From Nostoc sp. FACHB-280 (GTDB lineage: Bacteria > Cyanobacteriota > Cyanobacteriia > Cyanobacteriales > Nostocaceae), in the NCBI RefSeq assembly GCF_014697615.1, contig NZ_JACJSD010000038.1, positions 1 through 64,000 of the forward strand: a DNA stretch of 64,000 nucleotides. Reading direction: 5' to 3'. Position numbers and translations under genes: made by a program. The stretch's first letter is position 1. Each line of letters begins with the position of its first letter. Positions 8,279-16,383 of this stretch are shown here, one piece after another. The notes beneath the pieces are model-generated. The model saw only the letters and a program-made list of their open reading frames with translations. It was not told where the DNA came from and did no database searches.

Positions 8279-8852
8279 GTACAGCATTCACTTCTGACTC
8301 AATCTCTCCCATCTGTTACCTAGTCTCCTAGAGGTTTCGTCTTAGCTGACTGCTCAATCTATCGACCTAGATTGAGAGTAATCAGGTGGGTTACTTCGTT
8401 CCTAATAGCCATTGGTTTGTCCCTTTAGGATGATGCTCTCCAGCTATATTCGGGAAACGCATATCAACTGAGAGAGAACATCGTTGATTCCCTTAGTCTT
8501 TGCCCGTTTTGGGACTCCCAGTGTAATAGCTTTATTTCGCTGGTTATTACTAAAGGTAGTTTAACACGTCTTCGCTTTGGCTATCCATAAGGACTTGCTA
8601 AGTGTCACTGGATTTAGGCTACTTTCACTTTTCGTCCCCGCTTCAGGTGCTGATGGCTAGTCGCAAACCTGGGGGAAGTGCTTGCACTCCTGCGTCTGGA
8701 GGATAGGACTTGAGTTTTCTAGGATACTTGCTCTCACCTATACGTCTATTAAGTTGTCATCAGCAGGGTCTTTAAGAGTGCGCCCAACCTATGTTGGGTT
8801 CCCTACTGAAGCTATCCATGGAACGAGTCCATTTCGGATGAACGAATCGCAC
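8279..8852 (-). other. Structured non-coding DNA, possible group II intron 5' fragment
   Basis: About 570 bases without a credible gene abut the point where the IS5-type transposase loses homology. Read on the - strand, the block starts GTGCG at 8852, the usual 5' end of a group II intron. It contains several short hairpins, for example AGTGC/GCACT near 8679-8690, and a TATGG element that could belong to a tetraloop receptor. No domain V and no reverse transcriptase were found, so it would be a 5' remnant. It could also be another kind of insertion-derived DNA. Confidence 0.3.
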
Positions 8853-9007
8853 TTTCTAGGTAAATTACACCCATTTTTTAGTTGATAAAAGATACCATCT
8901 AATATTTGTCGCTTTGTCCACGTTGGCGGTTTAGTTTGCTTTTTCTGGGGCAACAGTGGTTCAATTATTTGCCACTCTTTATCCGTTAAGCTGCTGGAAT
9001 ACGGCAT
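8853..9007 (-). pseudogene. IS5-family transposase N-terminal fragment
   Basis: From ATG 9007 the protein reads SSSLTDKEWQIIEPLLPQ and TKRQILDGIFYQLKNGCN, the helical N-terminal domain of IS5/IS4-type transposases. Homology ends after NGCN (about 8865), where the expected W-x-x-LP region is replaced by unrelated sequence. The catalytic DDE core is absent, so this is a dead fragment. Confidence 0.75.
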
Positions 9008-9108
9008 TTATTGTTTATTTTACCCTCCCTCCCAATATCTCAAATGGGTTCTATACTCATCTAATGATTACTTAATCTATGAGTTGGCTTCTAGCGATCC
9101 AGTACCTT

Positions 9109-10095
9109 TTACAGAGAGTTGTCCGAGACTAGACTACCTTGCTGTAAAGAAGGATCATCTTTGTTGTCTTCTTCTAGAAGTGCTTCAATTTGAGCAAAAA
9201 GCTTATTAATTTTTTTTAGCTTTTTCTCATCATTCCAAATTTTACTTTTTCTAAGTGCTTTGTATATTTTATCAGCTTTTTCTTTTTGCTCTTGGTTATG
9301 AGATGATGGCTTACTTTCTGACTGTTGCTGAAGAATATTTCCTACTAGAACCCTAATTTCAGATAGTGATAAACCTTCTGCGATCGCTTTATTTAAAACT
9401 TTCTGTCTTTCATCATCATTTTTTATCCGGTTGATTTCCTTAGCTTTTGTATATTCAATTTCACCTTTTTGCAGTGCGGTTTGGATATCTAAATGGAGTT
9501 TGAGTAAAGGAAGACGATTGGCTACAAATGACTGCCAAGTAATTTTTCCTAACCTCAAGAATACATCTTGTATGATTCGTCCTTCATCACTAACCATAAC
9601 GTTATGGTTAGAATTACCTTTGCTTTCGTTATTCATGTCATAGAGCAGTTTGACCACTGTCTCTTGGTCAACATCGAGTTCTTCGGCTAGTAATTCGAGA
9701 ATTCCGATAGTTTCCTCGTAAGCATTGAGGTCTTCCCTTTGGAGGTTTTCAACTAAGCGGAGCTTACGAGCTTTTTTTTCGTCGCACTCAATAATGACTG
9801 CGGGTATTTCCTCAAGTTTTGCTATTTCACAAGCTTTGAGACGGCGTTCACCAGCGACCAACTCGTACTTGTCTTCCTGAAGCTTTCTAACGACAATAGG
9901 TTCTAGTAACCCTACTTCCTTGATACTGTCAGCGAGCGATTTGAGTTTTACAGGGTCAAAATAGCGACGGGGCTGACTTGGCGGAAGGATGATTTGAGAT
10001 AAAGGTAAAGTGGAATCAGATAAAGATTGTTCTTCTTCATCTCCAAATAAATTATCCAGTCCAGTAAGTTTTTCTAGTTCGCGTTTTTGGCTCAT
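9109..10095 (-). CDS. parB: ParB-family partition protein
   Basis: This 328-residue protein has the ParB/Spo0J N-terminal nuclease-like domain: PSQPRRYFDPVKLKSLADSI, then GLLEPIVVRK, the GERRLKAC box and LVENLQREDLNAYEE. A helix-turn-helix core and a lysine-rich C-terminal coiled coil follow. It binds centromere-like parS sites and, in the CTP-clamp model of the family, spreads along DNA for ParA-driven segregation. A GAGG ribosome site lies 7 bases before the ATG, at the edge of the inserted IscB element. ParA is the next gene upstream beyond iscB, so the partition operon is split. Confidence 0.92.
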   Translation of the reverse strand: MSQKRELEKLTGLDNLFGDEEEQSLSDSTLPLSQIILPPSQPRRYFDPVKLKSLADSIKEVGLLEPIVVRKLQEDKYELVAGERRLKACEIAKLEEIPAVIIECDEKKARKLRLVENLQREDLNAYEETIGILELLAEELDVDQETVVKLLYDMNNESKGNSNHNVMVSDEGRIIQDVFLRLGKITWQSFVANRLPLLKLHLDIQTALQKGEIEYTKAKEINRIKNDDERQKVLNKAIAEGLSLSEIRVLVGNILQQQSESKPSSHNQEQKEKADKIYKALRKSKIWNDEKKLKKINKLFAQIEALLEEDNKDDPSLQQGSLVSDNSL

Positions 10096-10179
10096 ACAAA
10101 ATCCTCGGTAAGCGGGAAACTCAGAGGCTTTAGCCCTGAGAGGGAAGCGACAGGAGCGAATTTATTCGCTGAGGTCTTT

Positions 10180-11463
10180 TTAACTTGAATAACTGTAACC
10201 ATCTTTTTTGTGAATTGATTTACAGAACTTATAGTTTATTCCTTGAATCAATCCTCTCTGAGCAGAGATATTAAAGCTACCTGTAGAACGTACAGCTACA
10301 CGTCCAATGTATTCACCAATTTTTTTTCCATTGGTGACAACAGCTTTAACAATATCACCTGTCTGAAAACCTTTGATAAATTTCAGTTTGGGAACATATC
10401 TATTAGGAAATCCAAATTTGTCAGTTCTACACATCTGCCTTGTTCCGTGCCCATTAGCGGTAATTAACAACGGTTTGATACCTTTGATAATTAATATTGG
10501 AGTTGATTGACCAACACAAGCAGCGTCTAACCAATGAGTCTTGATTAATTGCTGCCTAGTTCTGTTGAACTTTGTTAATCCACCAGAACCACACTCAACG
10601 GGTAAGTCAGTTGATTTCAAAACCTCTAAAAGCTTGTATCTAGTAGCATTAACTGCTGCTGCGTCAGCTAATGGTTTCTTAGCTTGTGCCAAGATTTTCT
10701 GTAACTTAGTAGGGTCTTTTTTGAGGAAATCCTTAATATCCTTAGTCCCTTTTTTGACGTTACATTTTTCGCAACTTAATGTAAGGTTTGTGATTGAATT
10801 AGAACCTCCCTTTGAGCGTGAGTGAATGTGTTCAATCTGTAAAGGTATATCTTTGATACCACAATAGGCGCATTGTCTGTTCCATTTTTCTAGAAGAAAT
10901 TCTCTGGTTTCATATCCAGCTAACGTACCTTGTTGATATTCCTTACCTTCGATTTCAGGATTACGCATTAATTGCATATCAAACTTGACTAATTCGGTAC
11001 TAATCGCTGTGATTGGTGCGAATTTGCGTAATCTGTTTACCCATGTTTCAACATTGTGAACCCGACTCATAAGGCTAGGAGCTAACCATCCTTCTGGTCT
11101 AGTTCTGTTGAGAAATCTGGGTTTTCTGTATCGTGTTTTGCGATTCCTCCTAGTACGTCTTAGTTGCCTTCTGGAAATCAAAGCATCTCTGATAGCGAAG
11201 CCTCTATGCTTTAAATCAGCAGCAAAAACTACTTCACCTGTGGAATCATTGACTAATGCTATTCCCGTTATTTTAGCTCCAGGGTCTAGCTTAATTCTCA
11301 AGTCAGATACAGATGCATCTGCTCTAGATTCTTTCAGAATAATTGTGAAAGGAAAACGCCGAAATACTGCTGCTTTTTTGTTTCGTAATAACTGTCTAGC
11401 TTGCGCTGCATGAATTGGGTCTAAGGGTCTTTTTTCGGTATCTAAAACAAATACTTTGGACAT
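10180..11463 (-). CDS. iscB: IscB RNA-guided DNA endonuclease
   Basis: At 427 residues this has the size and domain order of IscB, the transposon-encoded ancestor of Cas9. Seen in order are the N-terminal PLMP-type domain (KRPLDPIHAAQARQLL, 11-26), RuvC-I with D60 (KLDPGAKITGIAL), an arginine-rich bridge helix (98-117), RuvC-II with E157 (AISTELVKFD), an HNH domain with CxxC (198/201), EH at 211-212 and CxxC (231/234), RuvC-III H310/D313 (THWLDAACVG), and a C-terminal beta-rich domain. All catalytic residues are present, so both DNA strands could be cut under omegaRNA guidance. The AAGGAGGG site before the ATG is the strongest in this region. Older annotations would call it an RRXRR/HNH endonuclease. 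Confidence 0.92.
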   Translation of the reverse strand: MSKVFVLDTEKRPLDPIHAAQARQLLRNKKAAVFRRFPFTIILKESRADASVSDLRIKLDPGAKITGIALVNDSTGEVVFAADLKHRGFAIRDALISRRQLRRTRRNRKTRYRKPRFLNRTRPEGWLAPSLMSRVHNVETWVNRLRKFAPITAISTELVKFDMQLMRNPEIEGKEYQQGTLAGYETREFLLEKWNRQCAYCGIKDIPLQIEHIHSRSKGGSNSITNLTLSCEKCNVKKGTKDIKDFLKKDPTKLQKILAQAKKPLADAAAVNATRYKLLEVLKSTDLPVECGSGGLTKFNRTRQQLIKTHWLDAACVGQSTPILIIKGIKPLLITANGHGTRQMCRTDKFGFPNRYVPKLKFIKGFQTGDIVKAVVTNGKKIGEYIGRVAVRSTGSFNISAQRGLIQGINYKFCKSIHKKDGYSYSS

Positions 11464-11670
11464 TAGTCCCTCCTTGCGGGTAATGTTAGCTTCGTCAATG
11501 TTTTAAGAGCTTTTTACACTTGCAACACTGTTTCAGTGACTTTAAAACTGTTTAATTGCAAATGACAGAGCGGAAAACTAGCTTCGCATTCTCTGGTGTC
11601 GTGACTCAAAAAACGTAGTCAGTTAAGACTTAGACTGGTCAGTACAGCTTGCTTGATTTCTCTTACAAGC
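11464..11670 (-). ncRNA. Candidate omegaRNA for IscB
   Basis: IscB guide RNAs are encoded directly 5' of the iscB gene. Here 207 gene-free bases lie between the parA stop and iscB, a fitting size for the scaffold. On the - strand they fold into local hairpins: GCTTG/CAAGC near the 5' side and CACTG-AAA-CAGTG in the middle, and the block ends in the AAGGAGGG ribosome site. The guide would be read at the 5' end, close to or within the end of parA. Expression and the exact 5' end are unknown. Confidence 0.5.
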
Positions 11671-12465
11671 TCAGTGGCTTTGTCCCTGAGTTACTGACAG
11701 TTGAGTAATATATTTTGTAATTTCTTCGAGTATGCTAACTGCGGGGTGGTTTTTCTTGTGGAGTGCAAGTGGTAGATGTGCTTGGGTTGCGTCAGGAAAA
11801 GCTGTTGATTTAGGAATAGGGGCAGTAACGTGTATCCGTCCTTCAACCTGTTGTTTAATTTCTTCCAGTATTCCTGTGTCTTGAAGATTACGATTATCGT
11901 ATTTGGTTGGAATTATACAGGCAATTTGTAATTTCTGGTGTCCTCCTTTTTTGAGTCGGGCAATTGTTTCTAGTAGTTGGTTGGTGCCAAGATAGCACTT
12001 ATATTGCGTTTCAACAGGAATAATAACGTGTGAAGCAGCGACTAAGCTCATAATGCTTAGGATTCCTAGAGAAGGCGGGCAATCAATCAAAATATAATCA
12101 TACTGGTCAAGTACATTTGATAGCACAAACTTGAGCCGTTGGCGGTTGTCGATGGTCAAGTCATGAAAAATTTTTTGCTCCGTACCTGCCAATTGGATAT
12201 TTGTTGGTACAAGGTGCATCCCGTGAATAGGTTTTTCCCATATATACAGGGGAGTTTCTTCAGCGATCGCACCATAGATAGTTTGTTCCGTTTGCAGCTT
12301 GACTTCCCCTAATCCCATAAAAGCTGTTAGTGATGCTTGTGGGTCCATATCCACAAGCAGTACACGGTGTTTTTTAGCAAGGTGGTATCCAAGATTGTGT
12401 GTAATAGTCGTCTTAGCTGCACCACCTGACTGATTGAAAGTGGCAATTATTTTGGTTGATGACAT
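11671..12465 (-). CDS. parA: ParA-family partition ATPase
   Basis: This 264-residue P-loop ATPase has a deviant Walker A (NQSGGAAKTT, residues 11-20), where Ser replaces the first signature lysine while the second is kept. Walker A' (LLVDMDPQASLTAFMGL), Walker B (YDYILIDCPPSLGIL) and the typical C-terminal helices follow. ParA forms ATP-dependent dynamic patterns on nucleoid DNA that move ParB-bound plasmids. The iscB element now separates it from parB. Confidence 0.93.
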   Translation of the reverse strand: MSSTKIIATFNQSGGAAKTTITHNLGYHLAKKHRVLLVDMDPQASLTAFMGLGEVKLQTEQTIYGAIAEETPLYIWEKPIHGMHLVPTNIQLAGTEQKIFHDLTIDNRQRLKFVLSNVLDQYDYILIDCPPSLGILSIMSLVAASHVIIPVETQYKCYLGTNQLLETIARLKKGGHQKLQIACIIPTKYDNRNLQDTGILEEIKQQVEGRIHVTAPIPKSTAFPDATQAHLPLALHKKNHPAVSILEEITKYITQLSVTQGQSH

Positions 12466-12535
12466 ATATTAATGAAGCGATTTTGTGAACCCATGTCAGC
12501 GATTCTACCAAACAGTGGATTTTTATTTTGTATTT

Positions 12536-12586
12536 TTGAAAAAAATAACGCTAGTTCAAACCAGTAAACCTGTCTGGACTAGCATT
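12536..12586 (-). terminator. Terminator after the SSB-like gene
   Basis: On the - strand GCTAGT/ACTAGC (12578-12583 with 12550-12555) and an inner CCAG/CTGG form a stem, followed by a T-rich run (complement of the A run at 12538-12545). It separates the ssb pair from parA. Confidence 0.6.
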
Positions 12587-12602
12587 ATTCAGTTAGTTGG
12601 TT

Positions 12603-13022
12603 CTAAAATGGAGGTTCTTCGTCTAGGTCTTCATTTGTCGAAGTAACGTTATCTTCGAGTAGTTCCTTGGCAAAATCGGGAGTCTCAAGCGAGTGAGAGT
12701 TTTTGCTAACTTGGGTGAGTTCGTTAATCGGTTGTGCTGAGATAAAGTTTCTAATTACGAATGTGGCAATCTTTTCTTTGTACTCACCCCTATTATCTAC
12801 CACTAAATCAAGATATCCTTCTGCTGTACCATGTACGCCTTCCCCCTGTTCGTTGATGAGGACAGCAGGTGCGCCCTTGGAACGGAATGGTATCTCGTCA
12901 GTAACGACTCCTTCCTTGGAACGATAGTAGAATTCAGCAATCCCAAAAGCAATCAAGGAACCTTCTTTGTCGTGGGTTGTGTTCACTGATTTAAGATTAA
13001 TAGTTGCAGTATTATGAATCAT
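12603..13022 (-). CDS. SSB-like protein with acidic tip
   Basis: The 139-residue protein is beta-rich over residues ~1-95, in keeping with an OB-fold. It ends in the acidic tail NEDLDEEPPF, which closely resembles the C-terminal tip of bacterial single-strand DNA-binding proteins (DDDIPF), the docking peptide for replication and repair partners. The core is too divergent to call SSB from sequence alone. It follows the clear ssb gene by about 75 bases, and the two are probably co-transcribed. Confidence 0.65.
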   Translation of the reverse strand: MIHNTATINLKSVNTTHDKEGSLIAFGIAEFYYRSKEGVVTDEIPFRSKGAPAVLINEQGEGVHGTAEGYLDLVVDNRGEYKEKIATFVIRNFISAQPINELTQVSKNSHSLETPDFAKELLEDNVTSTNEDLDEEPPF

Positions 13023-13055
13023 GGTCGTTTGGTTTGTAGATTGATTAGATGGTTG

Positions 13056-13085
13056 ATCGCCTATGATTTATACTGCATAGGCGAT
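13056..13085. repeat. 10-bp inverted repeat between the two ssb-type genes
   Basis: ATCGCCTATG pairs perfectly with CATAGGCGAT around a 10-base loop. There is no T tract, so it is more likely an RNA-processing or attenuating hairpin than a terminator. Confidence 0.4.
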
Positions 13086-13095
13086 TTGTAATTTT

Positions 13096-13479
13096 CTAGA
13101 AATTTGCGTTAGCTACAGCCTGTGTTTCGTTTGGTACAGAAGTAGATGTAGATTCTTCCTTACGGGGTGAACCTAATAATTCGATGGCGTTGATTGTGAT
13201 TACAGGTTTTTGCCGCATAGTGCCAGAATTTTTATCAGCCCAACGATCAAATCCAAACTCACCAGTAATTGCAATCTGAGTCCCTTTACGAACGTAATTT
13301 CCAATCACTTCTGCTTGATTTCCCCAAGCGACTAAATCAAACCAAAGGGCTTGTTCACTTCTGTAGGGTGGTCTGACTGCAATAGAGATTGAAGCTTTAA
13401 CTGCTCCCGACTCGAAAAATTTCAGGTCGGGTTCTTGTCCACATCTGCCAACTAGCATGACTTTGTTGATATAGTTCAT
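13096..13479 (-). CDS. ssb: Single-stranded DNA-binding protein without acidic tip
   Basis: At 127 residues the OB-fold of SSB is clear: MNYINKVMLVGRCGQEPDLK, then SISIAVRPPY, WFDLVAWGNQAEVIGNYVRKG and ITGEFGFDRW. It coats single-stranded DNA during replication. Unusually the C-terminus ends ...VANANF without the acidic DDxxPF tip that recruits partners; that tip is instead found on the next gene in the same transcript unit. This is a division of labour or a specialised plasmid SSB. Confidence 0.9.
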   Translation of the reverse strand: MNYINKVMLVGRCGQEPDLKFFESGAVKASISIAVRPPYRSEQALWFDLVAWGNQAEVIGNYVRKGTQIAITGEFGFDRWADKNSGTMRQKPVITINAIELLGSPRKEESTSTSVPNETQAVANANF

Positions 13480-13714
13480 AACGCGAGAATTGATATATTT
13501 CTTTTATTGCTGCGTCAGCATTAGTTCTTTTAGGATTTATCATTTTGACAACTTGTTTTATTTAAAACTCATCTTTTGCTTCATACTTATGAGTTATTTT
13601 TTATCCCTGTTTCTCATAACATTGCGGTTTTTACCAAGGAATGGCTAATTATCCTGTGCTATGGTGGGATCGCAAATGTCGTGGTATGTATCTAAAAATT
13701 ATAAGTAATGACTT

Positions 13715-14890
13715 ATGCTTGAATATCTTCTCCTAAAGCGAGTAAGTATTTGTAAGCTGATGCTCTTGGCTTTGATGTGGATACAGTTCGATGAAGACAG
13801 CCAAAATCAGCTAACTCCTGACTACTCTTCACCTTTGCAAGTAGAAAATCTTATGTGGTTAGGAGAAACATATGTTGGAGAAGAGGTTGAGCATTTTTGT
13901 GATGTTTCCAATACCGCTAGGATAGGCGTTTGGAGAGAAATTCTAGAACTGAAGTTAGTAGATTTAATTGCTGATTTACCAACTTGTTTGCACGATGCTT
14001 CATGGTTTGCTCTACTGGCAATTACTATGATGTTGGTGGATAAAGAATTAGACGGGATTTGTGTACACCCACAAGATGAGTATTTTGCCCGGAGTCTTGC
14101 GCTTGAAAGTTTGGCAGATTTGAGTGATTCTTACTTAGCCAAAGGACATCCTTATTTAGATTTTCCTTTATCATTAGAAGATGCTAAATCATTACTGCCA
14201 GTTAATAGAAAACAAGAGCTAAAAATCGAGTTGAAGAAATTTATTATTGATACTTATGAAAATGATTTTGATGATGAAGCGCCAAATATTAGTGAGTTTT
14301 CATCCATCTACTTGCAAGATATTTTAAAAGAGTTTTTTGTTGAATCTGACTGGCAAGGTGATATCAATCAAGAGGCGGTTGCACAGCTTCAAGAAAAGTA
14401 TGGCTCACAATATTCAGAAGGTGCATTCTCTCCTGAAACTAAGGAACACGAACGTTGGGGCAAAACGCTTGTTTTTCTTAAACAGTTTATAGGTCTGGAT
14501 TCCAGTTTTATCGAAAGCCAAAGCGATTTATTCCTTGATGAATCTCAAGCAGCTGATTTACCTGATTACTTCCGTATCAAGACCCGTTTAGAACGTTGGC
14601 AAGACCGAACAGTTGTTTTATCCCAGTTGGTTCATACTTTAGTTTATTTTTTGCTGGTAGGGCAAAATTATCATCCTAGTCATTTGGAAGATTTGATGGC
14701 TATTCCGGCTTCTTCACGGGCTATATCCAGCCTACAAGCTTGTTTAGGTGTAGCTGCTTACAGAAGTGGTTATTACATGGCTGCTTCAAATATTCCCGAA
14801 TCAGAAATTGGGCGGAACTGGTTGCTACAAAAAGCTTTCCCTAACCTTCTTGAGTTTTATCAAACAGGTCGTTTGAATGGAAAACAATAA
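13715..14890 (+). CDS. Hypothetical helical protein
   Basis: The 391-residue product is acidic and largely alpha-helical, rich in D, E, L and S, with a slightly hydrophobic start (CKLMLLALMWIQF). No domain was recognised. It is transcribed divergently from the ssb-par operon, and the lipoprotein gene follows 42 bases downstream. The start is uncertain: ATG 13760 or 13775 would also serve. Confidence 0.6.
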   Translation: MLEYLLLKRVSICKLMLLALMWIQFDEDSQNQLTPDYSSPLQVENLMWLGETYVGEEVEHFCDVSNTARIGVWREILELKLVDLIADLPTCLHDASWFALLAITMMLVDKELDGICVHPQDEYFARSLALESLADLSDSYLAKGHPYLDFPLSLEDAKSLLPVNRKQELKIELKKFIIDTYENDFDDEAPNISEFSSIYLQDILKEFFVESDWQGDINQEAVAQLQEKYGSQYSEGAFSPETKEHERWGKTLVFLKQFIGLDSSFIESQSDLFLDESQAADLPDYFRIKTRLERWQDRTVVLSQLVHTLVYFLLVGQNYHPSHLEDLMAIPASSRAISSLQACLGVAAYRSGYYMAASNIPESEIGRNWLLQKAFPNLLEFYQTGRLNGKQ

Positions 14891-14931
14891 TTAATATTCT
14901 GCTGTTGGTTAATAAAGACAAATTTATATTT

Positions 14932-15630
14932 ATGAAAAAATATTTATTTATAGGATTATTATTCTTACTGGTTGGATGTTCATCTCCAGAAAAAGAAAAT
15001 AAAGTTTCAGCTATAGAATCGAATCCTTCACCTACGCCTTCATTATCTTCAGCTAATGTTAATAATGCTACGCCGTCGTTAAATTCAGAATTGTTACCTG
15101 ATTTATCAAATAAAGAGAAGCTTGGAGAAGTTAGTGCAGAGAACGACTTAATTGACTCGTTTTATTTTGATGGTAATGGTGTAAAAGTAAGTTTGACTGT
15201 AGCGGCTGATAAGGCTTGTTTTCTCTACGTGCGTCGCAGTACTCCAGACCGAGTTGGTGAGGTTGAAATTGAGTCACTACAGCGCGAAAAGTTAGGTCTA
15301 TGGCGTTCGTATAATACTCAGCGTCTTTTAACTCAACCTGCTGGCAATAGACTAAGCGTTTATTCATCAAGTGAGGAACTTTATTCTACTTATGAAAATC
15401 CTGCCATATCACCAGAAATTCTTGTAGCAGCAAAAGAATTGAAGGAGCGTGAAAAATCATTTAAATTACTTTTGCGTCAGGACTTGGGGGCAAGTGAATC
15501 AGCAAGACGAATTTATGTCAATCAATGTCAGAAATTAGGCAATTTTTATTATAAGCAAGAACTCCCTCCTCTCACGGACAAAGAGAGGAAGGAATTTGGG
15601 AGGAATGTTGAAAAAAGTACTAACAATTAG
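14932..15630 (+). CDS. Lipoprotein of unknown function
   Basis: ATG 14932 gives a textbook type II signal: MKK, a hydrophobic stretch and the lipobox LVGC with the lipidated Cys at residue 16. An upstream TTG would only add a non-signal tail. A Ser/Pro/Asn-rich linker follows, then a ~150-residue domain with mixed beta strands (SFYFDGNGVKVSLTV, KACFLYVRRS) and charged helices. It probably sits in the periplasm, anchored to a membrane. The domain is not recognised. It converges with the clamp-binding gene on the other strand. Confidence 0.75.
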   Translation: MKKYLFIGLLFLLVGCSSPEKENKVSAIESNPSPTPSLSSANVNNATPSLNSELLPDLSNKEKLGEVSAENDLIDSFYFDGNGVKVSLTVAADKACFLYVRRSTPDRVGEVEIESLQREKLGLWRSYNTQRLLTQPAGNRLSVYSSSEELYSTYENPAISPEILVAAKELKEREKSFKLLLRQDLGASESARRIYVNQCQKLGNFYYKQELPPLTDKERKEFGRNVEKSTNN

Positions 15631-15633
15631 TTA

Positions 15634-16305
15634 TTAAAACAATGACAATTGCTCCATCTTAGTATTACTCTCAGTTGAAGTTGCTGTAACAGGGTGCTTG
15701 TTGTTATTTGAAGACTTCTTACCCCATCCCTCTTTCGCTGCGTGTTTGACTACACGAGAACGAATATCAGTAGCCAGGGTTTGATAATCAGAGCGAATTT
15801 TGTTATACGAAACCGGAGTTGTACCAATCTTCTCCCAGAGGTTTTCGTAGTTGAAATTCTTGAAAGGCCTGTGTCTGACAAGGGCATCATAACTTGCCCA
15901 GAGGTAAACATCTGTCCATTCGGATGATAGCGGCACTTCAAAAGCAATTGGCATCATCAGTGCAACAACTTCGCTGCTACAGGCAAGTTTACCTACTTCT
16001 CCCTTGTCTATCTCTTGTAAAGCTGCATCTAATCTATCAACTGCGATCGCGCGCCAAACCCAAGTGGGAATTGACTGTTGCCAGCCGTTCTGCTGAGTGA
16101 CAATCGGCCCGGCGATGTACTGAACAATTTCACGATTTGCGCCTGCTAGATCGAGTAGGCTGGCTGTTACAGCTTTGTTAATCCCTTGGCTGGTTAGTAG
16201 TTGAAGTATCTTTCTAGTGCTGGGGTTTAATATTTCGCTGGTTTTTTGGTTTTTACTGTTGCGGATGGTTTCTTCGACATCGAATAAACTGTGCTGCTGG
16301 TTCAT
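15634..16305 (-). CDS. Protein with clamp-binding peptides at both ends
   Basis: This 223-residue protein is of unknown fold, mainly helical (residues ~25-190). Its last residues are EQLSLF, an exact match to the bacterial beta-clamp binding consensus QL(S/D)LF. Near the N-terminus QQHSLF is a second, slightly weaker match. Two motifs would let it bridge both pockets of a clamp dimer or hold two clamps. It lies just downstream of holB in the replisome block. It is not a recognised Pol III subunit; a plasmid replication accessory factor is the best guess. Confidence 0.65.
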   Translation of the reverse strand: MNQQHSLFDVEETIRNSKNQKTSEILNPSTRKILQLLTSQGINKAVTASLLDLAGANREIVQYIAGPIVTQQNGWQQSIPTWVWRAIAVDRLDAALQEIDKGEVGKLACSSEVVALMMPIAFEVPLSSEWTDVYLWASYDALVRHRPFKNFNYENLWEKIGTTPVSYNKIRSDYQTLATDIRSRVVKHAAKEGWGKKSSNNNKHPVTATSTESNTKMEQLSLF

Positions 16306-16326
16306 ATTATTTATGTGTAAACTAAT

Positions 16327-16358
16327 ACTGCCAGTTAGAAATACTTCTAGCTGGCAGT
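16327..16358. terminator. 14-bp hairpin downstream of holB
   Basis: ACTGCCAGTTAGAA pairs with TTCTAGCTGGCAGT with a single mismatch around ATAC. CTTTTT follows on the + side, and T-poor sequence follows on the - side. Confidence 0.5.
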
Positions 16359-16383
16359 GCTTTTTGATAATGAGTGTGTTTTG

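Larger units (their letters stand above)
10100..11670 (-). mobile_element. IscB-carrying element (ISC/IS200-605-like), boundaries approximate
   Basis: The unit comprises the candidate omegaRNA, iscB and a hairpin-rich 3' end. After the iscB stop lie AGCGAA/TTCGCT (10155-10170) and CTCAG-A-GGCT/AGCC-CTGAG (10120-10140), folded ends like those of single-strand transposons. No tnpA-like transposase is present, so the element is non-autonomous. It sits between parA and parB without breaking either. Exact ends were not determined. Confidence 0.55.

Noticed and set aside
8682-8885. Possible 67-residue + strand gene
   Set aside because: Lies in structured, insertion-derived DNA, has a poor start and a product without a fold-like pattern.
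13480-13714. Replication origin between ssb and the divergent gene
   Set aside because: No iterons, DnaA-box cluster or initiator gene could be recognised, so an origin call is not supported.
14905-14931. Earlier TTG start for the lipoprotein
   Set aside because: It would place extra charged residues before a perfect lipoprotein signal beginning at ATG 14932.
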